Positions 37,508-46,407 of a DNA stretch of 64,000 nt are shown one piece after another (within the stretch, counting starts at the first letter, position 1; each line of letters starts with the position of its first letter). Location of the stretch: positions 138,890 to 202,889 of the forward strand of contig JAIXKI010000017.1 of assembly GCA_026936105.1 (NCBI GenBank), read 5' to 3'. The stretch comes from Chitinophagales bacterium (lineage in GTDB: Bacteria > Bacteroidota > Bacteroidia > Chitinophagales > Chitinophagaceae). Made by a program: the position numbers and the translations under genes. Below the pieces are notes generated by a model. It worked only from the letters and a program-made list of their open reading frames with translations. It ran no database searches and had not been told where the DNA came from.

Positions 37508-37519
37508 ATTTGTTGCATC

Positions 37520-38860
37520 TTATAATTCTCTCACTGCTTTCTTGAACTGAATCCCTCTATCTTCATAATTCTTAAACAGGTCAAAGCTTGCACAGGCGGG
37601 GCTCAGTAATACTACATCTCCCTTATCAGCAAAATGAAAGGCAGCCTGTACGGATTCCGAAGCGCTGCCGGCGTTTACAATAGGGCTAACAAACTTTCCG
37701 AAAGCATCATGGATCTTACGGTTATCTTTCCCAAGGCATATGATCGCTTTCACCTTCTCTTTCACCAGATCATTAAGTAGAGAATAATCATTTCCTTTAT
37801 CCACACCTCCTAAAATCAGGATGGTTGGTTTGGTCATGCTTTCGAGGGCATACCATGTGGAATTCACGTTGGTGGCTTTGCTGTCATTAATAAACTCCAC
37901 TCCGCGAACCATTGATACGTATTCCATCCTGTGCTCCAGGCTTTGAAAATCCATTACTGCCTCACGCACTTTTTCTTTCCTGATATCCATAGTAACAGCA
38001 GCCAGGCTCGCTGCCATGGTATTATAATGGTTATGTTTGCCTCTCAACGCAAAATCAAAAACACTCATCATTTTATATTCGGTGCCTGTCCTGATGTACA
38101 TATCTCCGTCTTTGATAAATGCTCCGTGGGTTAATTCTTTTCTCATACTGAATGGCAGTAGTTTAGATTGAATATTGAATTGTTTTAAATATTTCATAGT
38201 TACTTCATCATCTTCGCAGTAAATGAAATAATCATTGGTCTGCTGGTTCATGGTGATCCGGAATTTGCTCCGGATATAATTTTCAAATTTGTACTCATAG
38301 CGATCCAGGTGATCTTCAGTGATATTGGTCAGCACAGCTATATCCGGCCTGAAGGTCTTAATATCATCTAACTGGAAACTGCTCACTTCCGCCACATATA
38401 ATTGCTTCGGATCTGTTGCTACCCGGCGGGCAAATGAAAAACCAATGTTGCCGACTAATGCACAATCCAAACCCGCTTTCTCGCAGATATGAAAAATAAG
38501 CGCCGTTGTGGTCGTCTTTCCGTTACTTCCCGTGATAGCAATGATTTTGCTGTTCCCTTTGAAGCGGTAAGCCAGTTCCATTTCACTGATGACCTCAATT
38601 CCTTTTGCCCGTATCTTTCTCACCATTTCATTCTTTTCCGGAATTCCCGGGCTTTTCATCACTTCATCGGATCTGAGGATCCGTTCTTCATCATGACCAC
38701 TTTCTTCAAATTCAATTCCTGCCTGTTTCAGTTCGCTACGGTAATTTTCTTTCAAAGAACCTGAATCGGAAACGAACACGTCATAACCTTTTTGTTTAGC
38801 CAGCAAGGCAGCGCCCACACCGCTTTCGCCTCCGCCTAATATGACCATTCGCTTGCTCAT
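37520..38860 (-). CDS. murD: UDP-MurNAc-L-alanine--D-glutamate ligase MurD
   Basis: Adds D-glutamate to UDP-MurNAc-L-Ala. 446 residues. N-terminal MVILGGGESGVGAALLAKQKG, ATP site IAITGSNGKTTTTALIFHI near 110-128, YVAEVSSFQLDDI, and LILGGVDKGNDY in the C-terminal domain are characteristic. In the usual place between mraY and ftsW. Confidence 0.97.
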   Translation of the reverse strand: MSKRMVILGGGESGVGAALLAKQKGYDVFVSDSGSLKENYRSELKQAGIEFEESGHDEERILRSDEVMKSPGIPEKNEMVRKIRAKGIEVISEMELAYRFKGNSKIIAITGSNGKTTTTALIFHICEKAGLDCALVGNIGFSFARRVATDPKQLYVAEVSSFQLDDIKTFRPDIAVLTNITEDHLDRYEYKFENYIRSKFRITMNQQTNDYFIYCEDDEVTMKYLKQFNIQSKLLPFSMRKELTHGAFIKDGDMYIRTGTEYKMMSVFDFALRGKHNHYNTMAASLAAVTMDIRKEKVREAVMDFQSLEHRMEYVSMVRGVEFINDSKATNVNSTWYALESMTKPTILILGGVDKGNDYSLLNDLVKEKVKAIICLGKDNRKIHDAFGKFVSPIVNAGSASESVQAAFHFADKGDVVLLSPACASFDLFKNYEDRGIQFKKAVREL

Positions 38861-39016
38861 GTTTCATCACATGTACGGAATATGGTTCTTCACAAGCATT
38901 GATTTCTCAACTGCACCACAATTCGGTTTGGATCTTGTATCCGGTTTTTCGGAAAATTGGATCAGGGTTTTTCAATAATATTTTCAGATATCGAACCGCC
39001 CTAAAATCTTCTTGCC

Positions 39017-40294
39017 TTATCTCAACTTCAACGTCACTATACTTGCCAATACACAGAGTACCGTCACTATCCAGAACCTCGTCACAATTTTTGCTTCATG
39101 ATACCCCAGCTTCTGGTAATGATGATGCAGGGGGCTCATTAAAAAAATCCTTTTCCCTGCACCATACTTTCTTTTTGTGTATTTAAAATATCCGACCTGC
39201 AGCATCACACTGACATTCTCCACCAAAAACACTCCGCAGAAGATCGGTATCAGCAATTCCTTATGCACAATGATGGCCAACGCTGCAATGATGCCGCCCA
39301 ATGTAAGGCTGCCGGTATCACCCATAAATACCTGCGCCGGATATGAATTATACCATAGAAAACCGACACAGGCTCCAATCATCGCCGCAATAAATATGGA
39401 CAACTCATCCAGATCCGGGATGTACATGATATTCAGGTAATCGGCAAAAAAGAAATTACCGCTGCAATAAGCAAAAATCCCCAGCACTACTCCTATCAAT
39501 GCCGATGTGCCTGATGCAAGCCCATCCAAACCATCCGTGATATTGGCACCGTTCGAAACTGCCGTGATGATGAATATCACGATCACTATGTAAAGAACCC
39601 AAGTATAATCTCTCCAGCCCGACGGTAACAATTTTGAATAATTGAACTCATGGTTTTTCACAAAGGGTATTGTGGTGATTGGAGTCTTTGTTTCAACAAA
39701 ATATTTTGTCCTTCCATTCACTTCCTTCGCAATGACCATCGTGTCACTTGTTGCCGGGGTGCCGATAAACTCTCTCCAAATTTTTACGTTACTGTTGAAA
39801 TAAAGAGTGGCCCCGACAATTACACCCAACCCAATCTGCCCAAGTATTTTAAACTTTCCTGCCAATCCATGCTTATCGCTCTTTTTATACTTTTCTCCTT
39901 TTTGCAGGGCTGCTTTCTTAGCTTTCAGCTTTAAATAATCATCTACAAATCCGATAATTCCCAGCCAAACAGTGCTGAACACCATCAAACGCACATACGC
40001 TTTATTCAGGTTGGCCAGCAATAAGGTCGGAACCAGAATCGCAAGAATGATAATGATCCCACCCATTGTCGGCGTTCCTTTCTTTTTCTCCTCGCCGGCT
40101 AAGCCCAGATCACGAACTCCTTCTCCTACTAATTTATTTTTAAGAATACGGATCAGTTTTTTTCCATAGATCATGGTGATGATCAATGAAAGAAGCATCG
40201 CCATTAAAACCCTGAAAGAAATAAACTCGAATAAACCGCTGCCGGGAAACTTGTGTCCGCTCTCGTTCAGCCAATGAAATAAATGATACAGCAT
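39017..40294 (-). CDS. mraY: Phospho-MurNAc-pentapeptide transferase MraY
   Basis: Transfers phospho-MurNAc-pentapeptide to undecaprenyl phosphate, forming lipid I. Ten or more membrane segments. Motifs KKGTPTMGGI, FVDDYLKL, NITDGLDGLASGTSAL and VFMGDTGSLTLGG hold the conserved aspartates; MSPLHHHYQKLGYHEAKIV is the HHH motif. The 425 residues exceed the roughly 360 of E. coli owing to an extra soluble loop (about residues 170-220), which is common in Bacteroidota. murF, usually just upstream in other bacteria, is absent: murE lies 93 bases upstream. Confidence 0.97.
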   Translation of the reverse strand: MLYHLFHWLNESGHKFPGSGLFEFISFRVLMAMLLSLIITMIYGKKLIRILKNKLVGEGVRDLGLAGEEKKKGTPTMGGIIIILAILVPTLLLANLNKAYVRLMVFSTVWLGIIGFVDDYLKLKAKKAALQKGEKYKKSDKHGLAGKFKILGQIGLGVIVGATLYFNSNVKIWREFIGTPATSDTMVIAKEVNGRTKYFVETKTPITTIPFVKNHEFNYSKLLPSGWRDYTWVLYIVIVIFIITAVSNGANITDGLDGLASGTSALIGVVLGIFAYCSGNFFFADYLNIMYIPDLDELSIFIAAMIGACVGFLWYNSYPAQVFMGDTGSLTLGGIIAALAIIVHKELLIPIFCGVFLVENVSVMLQVGYFKYTKRKYGAGKRIFLMSPLHHHYQKLGYHEAKIVTRFWIVTVLCVLASIVTLKLR

Positions 40295-40387
40295 TATCGG
40301 TTATTGGTTTACTCTTTCTTTTTTTCTTGTTTTCTTTTATTCATTTCCATTCATCGCCGGCTCTCTCCTCACACCTTTGTTCTAAAC

Positions 40388-41851
40388 TCATTTTTCCAAT
40401 TCATCAAATATCTCTTTTACAACTTCTTTATCATCGAAGTGGGTTTTTACTCCTTTTATCTCCTGATATTTCTCATGACCTTTCCCGGCTACAAGAATGA
40501 TATCTTCAGGATCGGCAAAACTTATGGCCGCTTTGATCGCTTCTTTTCTGTCCACAATTGAGATATACTTTCTTCTTGCCGCTGTGCTCACTCCCGCTTC
40601 CATATCCTTAATGATCTGTGCCGGGTCTTCACTTCTCGGATTGTCACTGGTGAAGAACACCCTGTCACTGTACTCGCAGGCTACTTCAGCCATCTCCGGT
40701 CTTTTGGTTTTATCTCTGTCCCCACCGCATCCCACTACCGTTGTGATCTTCTCAAAACCTTTTCTCAGTTTCTTTATGGTAGCCAGCACATTCAGTAATG
40801 CATCCGGAGTATGCGCATAATCCACGATGACCATCACTTTTTCCTTTTCAGACACCATATAATCAAATCTTCCTTCTGCACCGGTCAATACACTCAGCTG
40901 TCTCAACACTTCATGCTTATCTTCATTCATGCAAATGGCTGCACCATAAACAGCCAGCAGATTATAGGCGTTGAACTCACCGATCAATCTGAAATGAACT
41001 TCACTGTCATTTACGGTCATCACCAGGCCGGTCAGATTATTCTCTAATATCTTCCCTTTATAATCTGCTATTGTTCTCAGACTGTAGAAATATTTTTTTG
41101 CATGAGTATTCTGCAGCATCACTTCTCCTCTTTTATCATCTTTATTGCTGACAGCAAAAGCATCAGAAGGCAATGAATCAAAAAAGGACTTTTTCACCCG
41201 GATATACTCTTCAAAAGTTTTATGATAATCCAGATGATCATGAGTGATATTACTGAAAATACCTCCGGCAAAATGCAGCCCTGCCATACGGTGTTGTTGT
41301 ATGGCATGAGAGCTTGCTTCCATGAAAACATGAGAACAACCTGATTCATGCATTTGCTTCAGCAAACTGTTCAGGGTGACCGCATCGGGAGTAGTATGTG
41401 TAGCAGACATCACACTCCCGCCGATCCTGTTTTCTACCGTACTCAGCAAACCGCTTTTATAACCCAACGATGTAAAGAGCTTATACAATAATGTTGCTAT
41501 GGTTGTCTTACCATTGGTTCCCGTCACTCCCACCAGTGTCATCTTCTCTGAAGGAGAACCAAAAAAATTATGAGCAATATATCCGGATGCGATTGCACTG
41601 TCTTCCACCTGCACATAAGTGACTCCTTCCTTCAAAGCAGAAGGGATCGCTTCACATACTATGACCACAGCGCCGGAACCGATCGCTTTTTCAATGAACT
41701 GATGACCGTCTGCCGCTGTTCCTTTCACTGCAATGAAAGCTGTACCGTTTTTCACTTTCCTGGAATCGATCTGCACCTCACTTACTTCCACATCCCTGCT
41801 TCCCGTTACCGACCTGATGCTCACTTTATATAATAACTCCTGCAGTTTCAT
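40388..41851 (-). CDS. murE: UDP-MurNAc-tripeptide synthetase MurE (meso-DAP type)
   Basis: Adds the third amino acid to the murein peptide. 487 residues. ATP site VGVTGTNGKTTIATLLYKL near 108-126, the carbamylated-lysine region DHLDYHKTFEEYIRVKKSFFD, and FFTSDNPRSEDPAQI. DNPR is the meso-diaminopimelate recognition motif (lysine-type enzymes differ here), so the cell wall is expected to contain DAP. Starts 1 base after the ftsI stop. Confidence 0.97.
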   Translation of the reverse strand: MKLQELLYKVSIRSVTGSRDVEVSEVQIDSRKVKNGTAFIAVKGTAADGHQFIEKAIGSGAVVIVCEAIPSALKEGVTYVQVEDSAIASGYIAHNFFGSPSEKMTLVGVTGTNGKTTIATLLYKLFTSLGYKSGLLSTVENRIGGSVMSATHTTPDAVTLNSLLKQMHESGCSHVFMEASSHAIQQHRMAGLHFAGGIFSNITHDHLDYHKTFEEYIRVKKSFFDSLPSDAFAVSNKDDKRGEVMLQNTHAKKYFYSLRTIADYKGKILENNLTGLVMTVNDSEVHFRLIGEFNAYNLLAVYGAAICMNEDKHEVLRQLSVLTGAEGRFDYMVSEKEKVMVIVDYAHTPDALLNVLATIKKLRKGFEKITTVVGCGGDRDKTKRPEMAEVACEYSDRVFFTSDNPRSEDPAQIIKDMEAGVSTAARRKYISIVDRKEAIKAAISFADPEDIILVAGKGHEKYQEIKGVKTHFDDKEVVKEIFDELEK

Positions 41852-41852
41852 T

Positions 41853-43958
41853 TTAACTTAACTGTAGGTAAACCGTCGCTCCTTTCTTAATGACACTTCC
41901 TTCGGAAAGCGATTGTGCCATCACTTTGCCCTTTCCATTCGGTACTACTTTTAATCCAATATTCTCCAGAAGAAACAAGGCGTCTTTCAATCCCATTCCC
42001 TTTACATCCGGCATGGTCTGCTTTTTTATCTCATTAGGCTTTACCAAAGGCTCATAATTCTTTGCATACACATCTGCCCAGGTATGTTGCAGAGAAGAAT
42101 CCGTATAACTAATGTTTAACTGCTTAAATACATTCCTGATGTCATTGGCATTGCCTGCATAGAAATAAGAAGAGCTGTCTTTTGATGCTGCATATAAAGA
42201 AGAATTCTTCTTGTCAACATACATTGCATAAAGACGTGTGGCTACTTCTTTGAACACCGGAGCTGCCAGTTGTCCACCATAATGCAGATATGAATGCGGT
42301 TTTGTCCGGATCACTACAATACAGGTATATTGAGGATCATTAGCCGGGAAATATCCGACAAAGGATGCCTGGTACACTCCATCACTGTATTTCAATTTTC
42401 CATCTGCAACATGTGCAGTGCCCGTCTTTCCTGCTACCTGGAAAGGCATTCCCTTGAAGGCAGGCCTGCCCGTTCCTTCTTTCACCACATCCTCCATACA
42501 TTCTTTTGCTGATCTTATTACTGAAGGAGAGCAAAAATCATCACTGATCATAACCGGGTTATTTTCTTTCAGCACCACCCCATTGCTCTGCACACGGCTC
42601 ACGAGATAGGGCTTCATCATCTTTCCATCGTTGGCAACAGCATTATAAAGCATAAGCGTTTGTAACGGGCTTACTTCAACCGCATATCCAAAACACATAG
42701 TGACCAAATCTTTCAGATTGGCTCCTTTTCCCAAATTGGCCATGTGTGGCCTGTCTTCACCAACAAGATCAATACCTGTTACAGTATCCAGATGAAAACG
42801 GTGTAAATATTCTTTGAATTTCCAGGGCTGGCTTGCAAAAGACTGGTACCCGATCTTGCTCATCCCGATATTTGAGCTGTGAGCAAAACATTCTTTTACC
42901 GTAAGTACCGGTTTAGGGGCTCTTTCCGCATCATTTACTTCACGCACTCCCACAAATGCTTTACCGGCGCTGCCGATTTCTACTTTATCTTCCGTGGTGA
43001 TCTTTCCTTCACTCAACACGCTTAATAAAGTTGCCAGTTTGAAGGTGGAGCCCGGTTCAGTAGTTAGCATCGCATAATTATAATCTTCATCATAAGTACC
43101 GTCCGGCCTGCGGCCAAGATTTGCCATGGCTTTGATCTTACCAGTCCTGGTTTCCATTACAATGCAGGCACCATAGCGGGCTTCACTTTTTTCCATCATA
43201 TTCATCAGTGAATTTTCCGCTATATCCTGAATGTTCACGTCCAGAGTTGTGATAATGTCTTTCCCGTTTTCCGGTTCTATTTCATATCCATCCACCGGAA
43301 CAGCCACTCCTCCTGTAATGAAGCGTACCAATCGTTTTCCTTTCTGCCCTTTCAGCAACGAATCATAGGTCCTTTCCAATCCGATATTTTGCGCATTTTC
43401 CCGATAAAGGCCTATTGTTCTTTTTGCCATCATCATGAAAGGGTTTTTGCGGAAGGGCTTAACCTCTGCAATGACACCACTTTTATTTCTTCCCAACTTC
43501 ACCAAAGGAAAATCTCTGAATACCTTAAACTGTGCAAAACTCAATTTCTTCTTAAGAGGATAGTAGCGTTGCCTGCTGTTATAAGCCGCCTGCAATTCCT
43601 TTTTATATTGTGCTGCTGACTTATCAGCAAAGAAACCTGCGAGTGATTTTGAAAAAGCATCAATATTTTCTTTGAAGATTTTTCCGTTCTTCTCTCTGAG
43701 GCCATCAGCCATAAAGTCAATGTAAATATTGAACTGAGGAAGTGAAGTACTGAGCATCTGACCGTCTTCGCTGTATATCGTTCCTCTCTCAGCATCCACA
43801 GGAATGAAGCGCTGGTGCATGCTGTCACCCATGCTGCGCCAGTAATTTCCCTGGACACGCTGAATATAGAAAGCACGTCCCAGAACAAAACAGCTTAATG
43901 CTATAATACCTAAAAAACTCAGGTAGACCCGCCATAATATGTCACGCCTGACTTCCAA
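41853..43958 (-). CDS. ftsI: Divisome transpeptidase FtsI (class B PBP with PASTA domain)
   Basis: Septal D,D-transpeptidase that crosslinks peptidoglycan. 701 residues: a transmembrane anchor (about 10-29), a dimerisation domain, and a transpeptidase domain with the active Ser in PGSTFKLA (SxxK), SSN in AHSSNIGMSKIG, and KTG in QVAGKTGTAHV. A C-terminal PASTA-like domain (about 645-701, MPDVKGMGLKDALFLLENIG) is present; E. coli FtsI lacks it, whereas many Bacteroidota PBPs have one. Placed after ftsL and before murE, as expected. Confidence 0.96.
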   Translation of the reverse strand: MEVRRDILWRVYLSFLGIIALSCFVLGRAFYIQRVQGNYWRSMGDSMHQRFIPVDAERGTIYSEDGQMLSTSLPQFNIYIDFMADGLREKNGKIFKENIDAFSKSLAGFFADKSAAQYKKELQAAYNSRQRYYPLKKKLSFAQFKVFRDFPLVKLGRNKSGVIAEVKPFRKNPFMMMAKRTIGLYRENAQNIGLERTYDSLLKGQKGKRLVRFITGGVAVPVDGYEIEPENGKDIITTLDVNIQDIAENSLMNMMEKSEARYGACIVMETRTGKIKAMANLGRRPDGTYDEDYNYAMLTTEPGSTFKLATLLSVLSEGKITTEDKVEIGSAGKAFVGVREVNDAERAPKPVLTVKECFAHSSNIGMSKIGYQSFASQPWKFKEYLHRFHLDTVTGIDLVGEDRPHMANLGKGANLKDLVTMCFGYAVEVSPLQTLMLYNAVANDGKMMKPYLVSRVQSNGVVLKENNPVMISDDFCSPSVIRSAKECMEDVVKEGTGRPAFKGMPFQVAGKTGTAHVADGKLKYSDGVYQASFVGYFPANDPQYTCIVVIRTKPHSYLHYGGQLAAPVFKEVATRLYAMYVDKKNSSLYAASKDSSSYFYAGNANDIRNVFKQLNISYTDSSLQHTWADVYAKNYEPLVKPNEIKKQTMPDVKGMGLKDALFLLENIGLKVVPNGKGKVMAQSLSEGSVIKKGATVYLQLS

Positions 43959-44070
43959 TGACTGCTCTTTTTAGTTGTTTAATGTCTCCTGATCTTACAG
44001 AAATAGTATCTGATGCCGCCCTTTAAAAATTATTCGCCGTTCCTTATCTATGTTCGCCTGTTATTATGTT

Positions 44071-44427
44071 TCAATTCTTCTTTACTGAATCAGATAATAT
44101 TACCGGGGATACTATTAATTCTTTCAAACCCAACGGCTCCACTGCTTTTGCCAACTCACTTTCCTGGCTCCTGAACATCACCTCACTCTTTACCGTTTTA
44201 TATTCATACTTCAATTCCTTCACCTCTTTTCCTGTTTTGTTGATCGCCCGGATCATATTATCTGCATAGTGACCGTTGTGTATATAGATCACTGCCAATA
44301 AAGTGAGAAATAAAAAAAAAGGAATCTGTTTCACTATCGAATGATAATTCAGGATCTTCTTCCATCCTGAATGGATTCCATCCCGTACTTTCGTTTGTTC
44401 ACTGCTTTCCTGATTTTCCATATTCAT
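44071..44427 (-). CDS. ftsL: FtsL-like divisome protein
   Basis: A 118-residue bitopic protein with a charged cytoplasmic N terminus, one transmembrane segment (about 37-54, IPFFLFLTLLAVIYI) and a periplasmic coiled coil (NKTGKEVKELKYEYKTVKSEVM) typical of FtsL. Sequence conservation in this family is weak, so the assignment leans on size, topology and its place between rsmH and ftsI. Confidence 0.82.
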   Translation of the reverse strand: MNMENQESSEQTKVRDGIHSGWKKILNYHSIVKQIPFFLFLTLLAVIYIHNGHYADNMIRAINKTGKEVKELKYEYKTVKSEVMFRSQESELAKAVEPLGLKELIVSPVILSDSVKKN

Positions 44428-44550
44428 TGACTTTCATTTTCTTTTTCCGGATCAAGTGCCACAATCCGTAGATGCGGCACTTATATCCGGTGTTAGTTTC
44501 AAAGGATTTAGATTTCTCAGAATTTATACCCTCACGTGTACTGTTCATTA

Positions 44551-45480
44551 TTATTGAAACCCTCCCCCCTCTTTCATTCTCTTTTCTGCGATCCTCAGCT
44601 TGGCGCTGCGTGCCCTTGGATTCCTTTTCACTTCATCTTCTGCAGGCAGGATCGGTTTTTTTGTTACCACTCTCAGTTCATTTGTTTTCTCAATATTGAA
44701 AAAAGGATTACTCACCGGTTCTTCAAATGACCCGGACCTGAAAAAATTCTTCACCAGCCTGTCTTCCAGAGAATGAAAAGTGATCACTGCGATCCTTCCT
44801 CCCGGCTTCAATAAAGCAGGAACCTGGAGAAGCATCTCCTTTAATGCGCCCAATTCATCATTCACTTCTATCCGTAATGCCTGAAACACTTTTGCGAAGT
44901 ATTTATCCGGACTACCTTTTACAATATTGCGAATTGCATTCTGCAGATCGCCGGTGGTCTGTAAGGGTGTTGACCTGCGAACCGTAACGATGGTCCGTGC
45001 AAGCGTTTTTGCATTGGTTACCTCTCCATACTGTTCAAACAACTTATGAAGCCTTTGTTCATCATAGGTGTTTACGATATCAGCTGCAGTGATGTCCTGA
45101 TTCTGATCCATTCTCATGTCCAACGCAGCATTGAAGCGTGTGGAAAACCCCCGCTGTTCTTCATCAAACTGATGACTACTCACTCCCAGATCTGCAAGAA
45201 TACCGTTCACCTCTTGCACCTGATGCAAACGGAGAAAACGATGCAGATGACGAAAATTCTGCCGGATAAAAATTATTCTGGAATCTGAGGGAAGATTTTT
45301 TTGTGCATCTGAATCCTGATCAAAAGCCAACAGCCTTCCCCGGGGACCAAGTTGTTTCAAGATCGCTTTAGAATGGCCGCCGCCACCAAAAGTGCAATCC
45401 ACATATATGCCGCCGGGGTCTATCTTCAGACCACCTACTGTTTCTTTCAAAAGAACCGGTGTATGGTATGACTGTGCCAA
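44551..45480 (-). CDS. rsmH: 16S rRNA m4C1402 methyltransferase RsmH (MraW)
   Basis: SAM-dependent N4-methylation of C1402 in 16S rRNA. 309 residues. Start MAQSYHTPVLLKETV, SAM site VDCTFGGGGHSKAIL, ADLGVSSHQFDEEQRGFS and VITFHSLEDRLVKNFF are family signatures. Second gene of the dcw cluster, 24 bases after mraZ. Confidence 0.97.
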   Translation of the reverse strand: MAQSYHTPVLLKETVGGLKIDPGGIYVDCTFGGGGHSKAILKQLGPRGRLLAFDQDSDAQKNLPSDSRIIFIRQNFRHLHRFLRLHQVQEVNGILADLGVSSHQFDEEQRGFSTRFNAALDMRMDQNQDITAADIVNTYDEQRLHKLFEQYGEVTNAKTLARTIVTVRRSTPLQTTGDLQNAIRNIVKGSPDKYFAKVFQALRIEVNDELGALKEMLLQVPALLKPGGRIAVITFHSLEDRLVKNFFRSGSFEEPVSNPFFNIEKTNELRVVTKKPILPAEDEVKRNPRARSAKLRIAEKRMKEGGGFQ

Positions 45481-45504
45481 TGATGAAGGGTTACGATTAA
45501 AAAA

Positions 45505-45960
45505 TCATTCCTTGTCCTTTGCCATTACATCTTTAGCCAGATCACTGAATGCCTCCGCAGAGAAAGAGTCAAAGAGCTGTTTGTACTTATTACTATCCCA
45601 GATTTCAATTTTATTGACCGCCGCCACCAATACGATATCTTTCTTCAACTCTGCATACTCCTTCAGATTTGGTGGTATCAGCAAACGACCTGCACTGTCC
45701 GGTTCCACCTGCGTTGCTCCGTTCAAAAAATAACGGAGAAACTGCCTGACCTTTGGATCAAAGTCGTTCAGCTTTGTGATCTTGTCGAAGAGCGGTTCCC
45801 AGTTTTTTAAAGGATAAAGGCTAAGGCATTTTTCAAATCCCCTGTTGATAACAAAATGAGCAGCCTCCACTTCCGGTAATTGCTTTTTAAAGCCTGCCGG
45901 TAGTAGAAACCGCCCCTTGGCGTCTAACGTTGATTCGTATTCGCCCAGAAAACCTGTCAT
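45505..45960 (-). CDS. mraZ: Transcriptional regulator MraZ
   Basis: DNA-binding AbrB/SpoVT-like regulator that in other bacteria represses its own dcw operon. 151 residues, two swapped-hairpin repeats: FLGEYESTLDAKGRFLLPAGFK near the start and ATQVEPDSAGRLLIPPNLKEYA in the second half. First gene of the cluster. I did not find the clear tandem TGGG-type boxes seen upstream of mraZ in other phyla, so its binding site here is unknown. Confidence 0.95.
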   Translation of the reverse strand: MTGFLGEYESTLDAKGRFLLPAGFKKQLPEVEAAHFVINRGFEKCLSLYPLKNWEPLFDKITKLNDFDPKVRQFLRYFLNGATQVEPDSAGRLLIPPNLKEYAELKKDIVLVAAVNKIEIWDSNKYKQLFDSFSAEAFSDLAKDVMAKDKE

Positions 45961-46045
45961 TATCAGAGATTTGGGTCAATTTTTAAATAATTGCCACAAA
46001 ATAACACATTTTACCACTCCGCCAACAAATTTTATAATTTTTATT

Positions 46046-46155
46046 TTTTCCACATATATTTTCTTGTCTTAAATCAATACTGTAAAGGGTTTCAGGGGGA
46101 GTCAAAAAATTGGGCCCGAATGTACTGTGGATTAGGTGTGAATTACAGTGGATAA
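46046..46155. promoter_or_regulatory. Cluster of DnaA-box-like 9-mers
   Basis: TTTTCCACA (46046-46054) fits TTWTNCACA exactly. TGTGGATTA (46126-46134) and AGTGGATAA (46147-46155) are each one base from the reverse-strand box TGTGGATAA. Three such sites in 110 bases is unusual by eye. DnaA control of the dcw cluster or a replication-related site are both possible. Confidence 0.4.
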
Positions 46156-46161
46156 GCTGTT

Positions 46162-46180
46162 GATAAATCCAACATTTATC
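46162..46180. promoter_or_regulatory. Inverted repeat GATAAAT-ccaac-ATTTATC
   Basis: Perfect 7-bp arms with a 5-base spacer directly beside the DnaA-box-like sites. No T-tract follows, so it looks more like an operator than a terminator. Confidence 0.35.
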
Positions 46181-46407
46181 TGAGAACGAATTGCTCTATA
46201 AGCTCAGTTGCCTGTAATCATTAAGAACAACTCTTCATTATTCATTATTGATAGCTGAAAGAAAAATTGCTTTATTACAGATCCATTTTTTATGAATAAA
46301 AGAGGTTTCTGATTTATTGAAGATATCCAACAAGGCCCGGGCTATTTTTTAAGAGAGAATATAAATAGCTTCGCCGTTCAATAAATACGACAGTTGGTCG
46401 TCAAAAA

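Larger units (their letters stand above)
45961..46407. other. Divergent control region between mraZ and queA
   Basis: 447 bases with no gene. Strongly AT-rich near mraZ. It contains three DnaA-box-like 9-mers and a perfect inverted repeat (separate entries). Just upstream of queA, TAGCTTCG is a one-base miss to the TAnnTTTG element; upstream of mraZ a TAnnnTTTG variant occurs on the minus strand. Confidence 0.5.
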
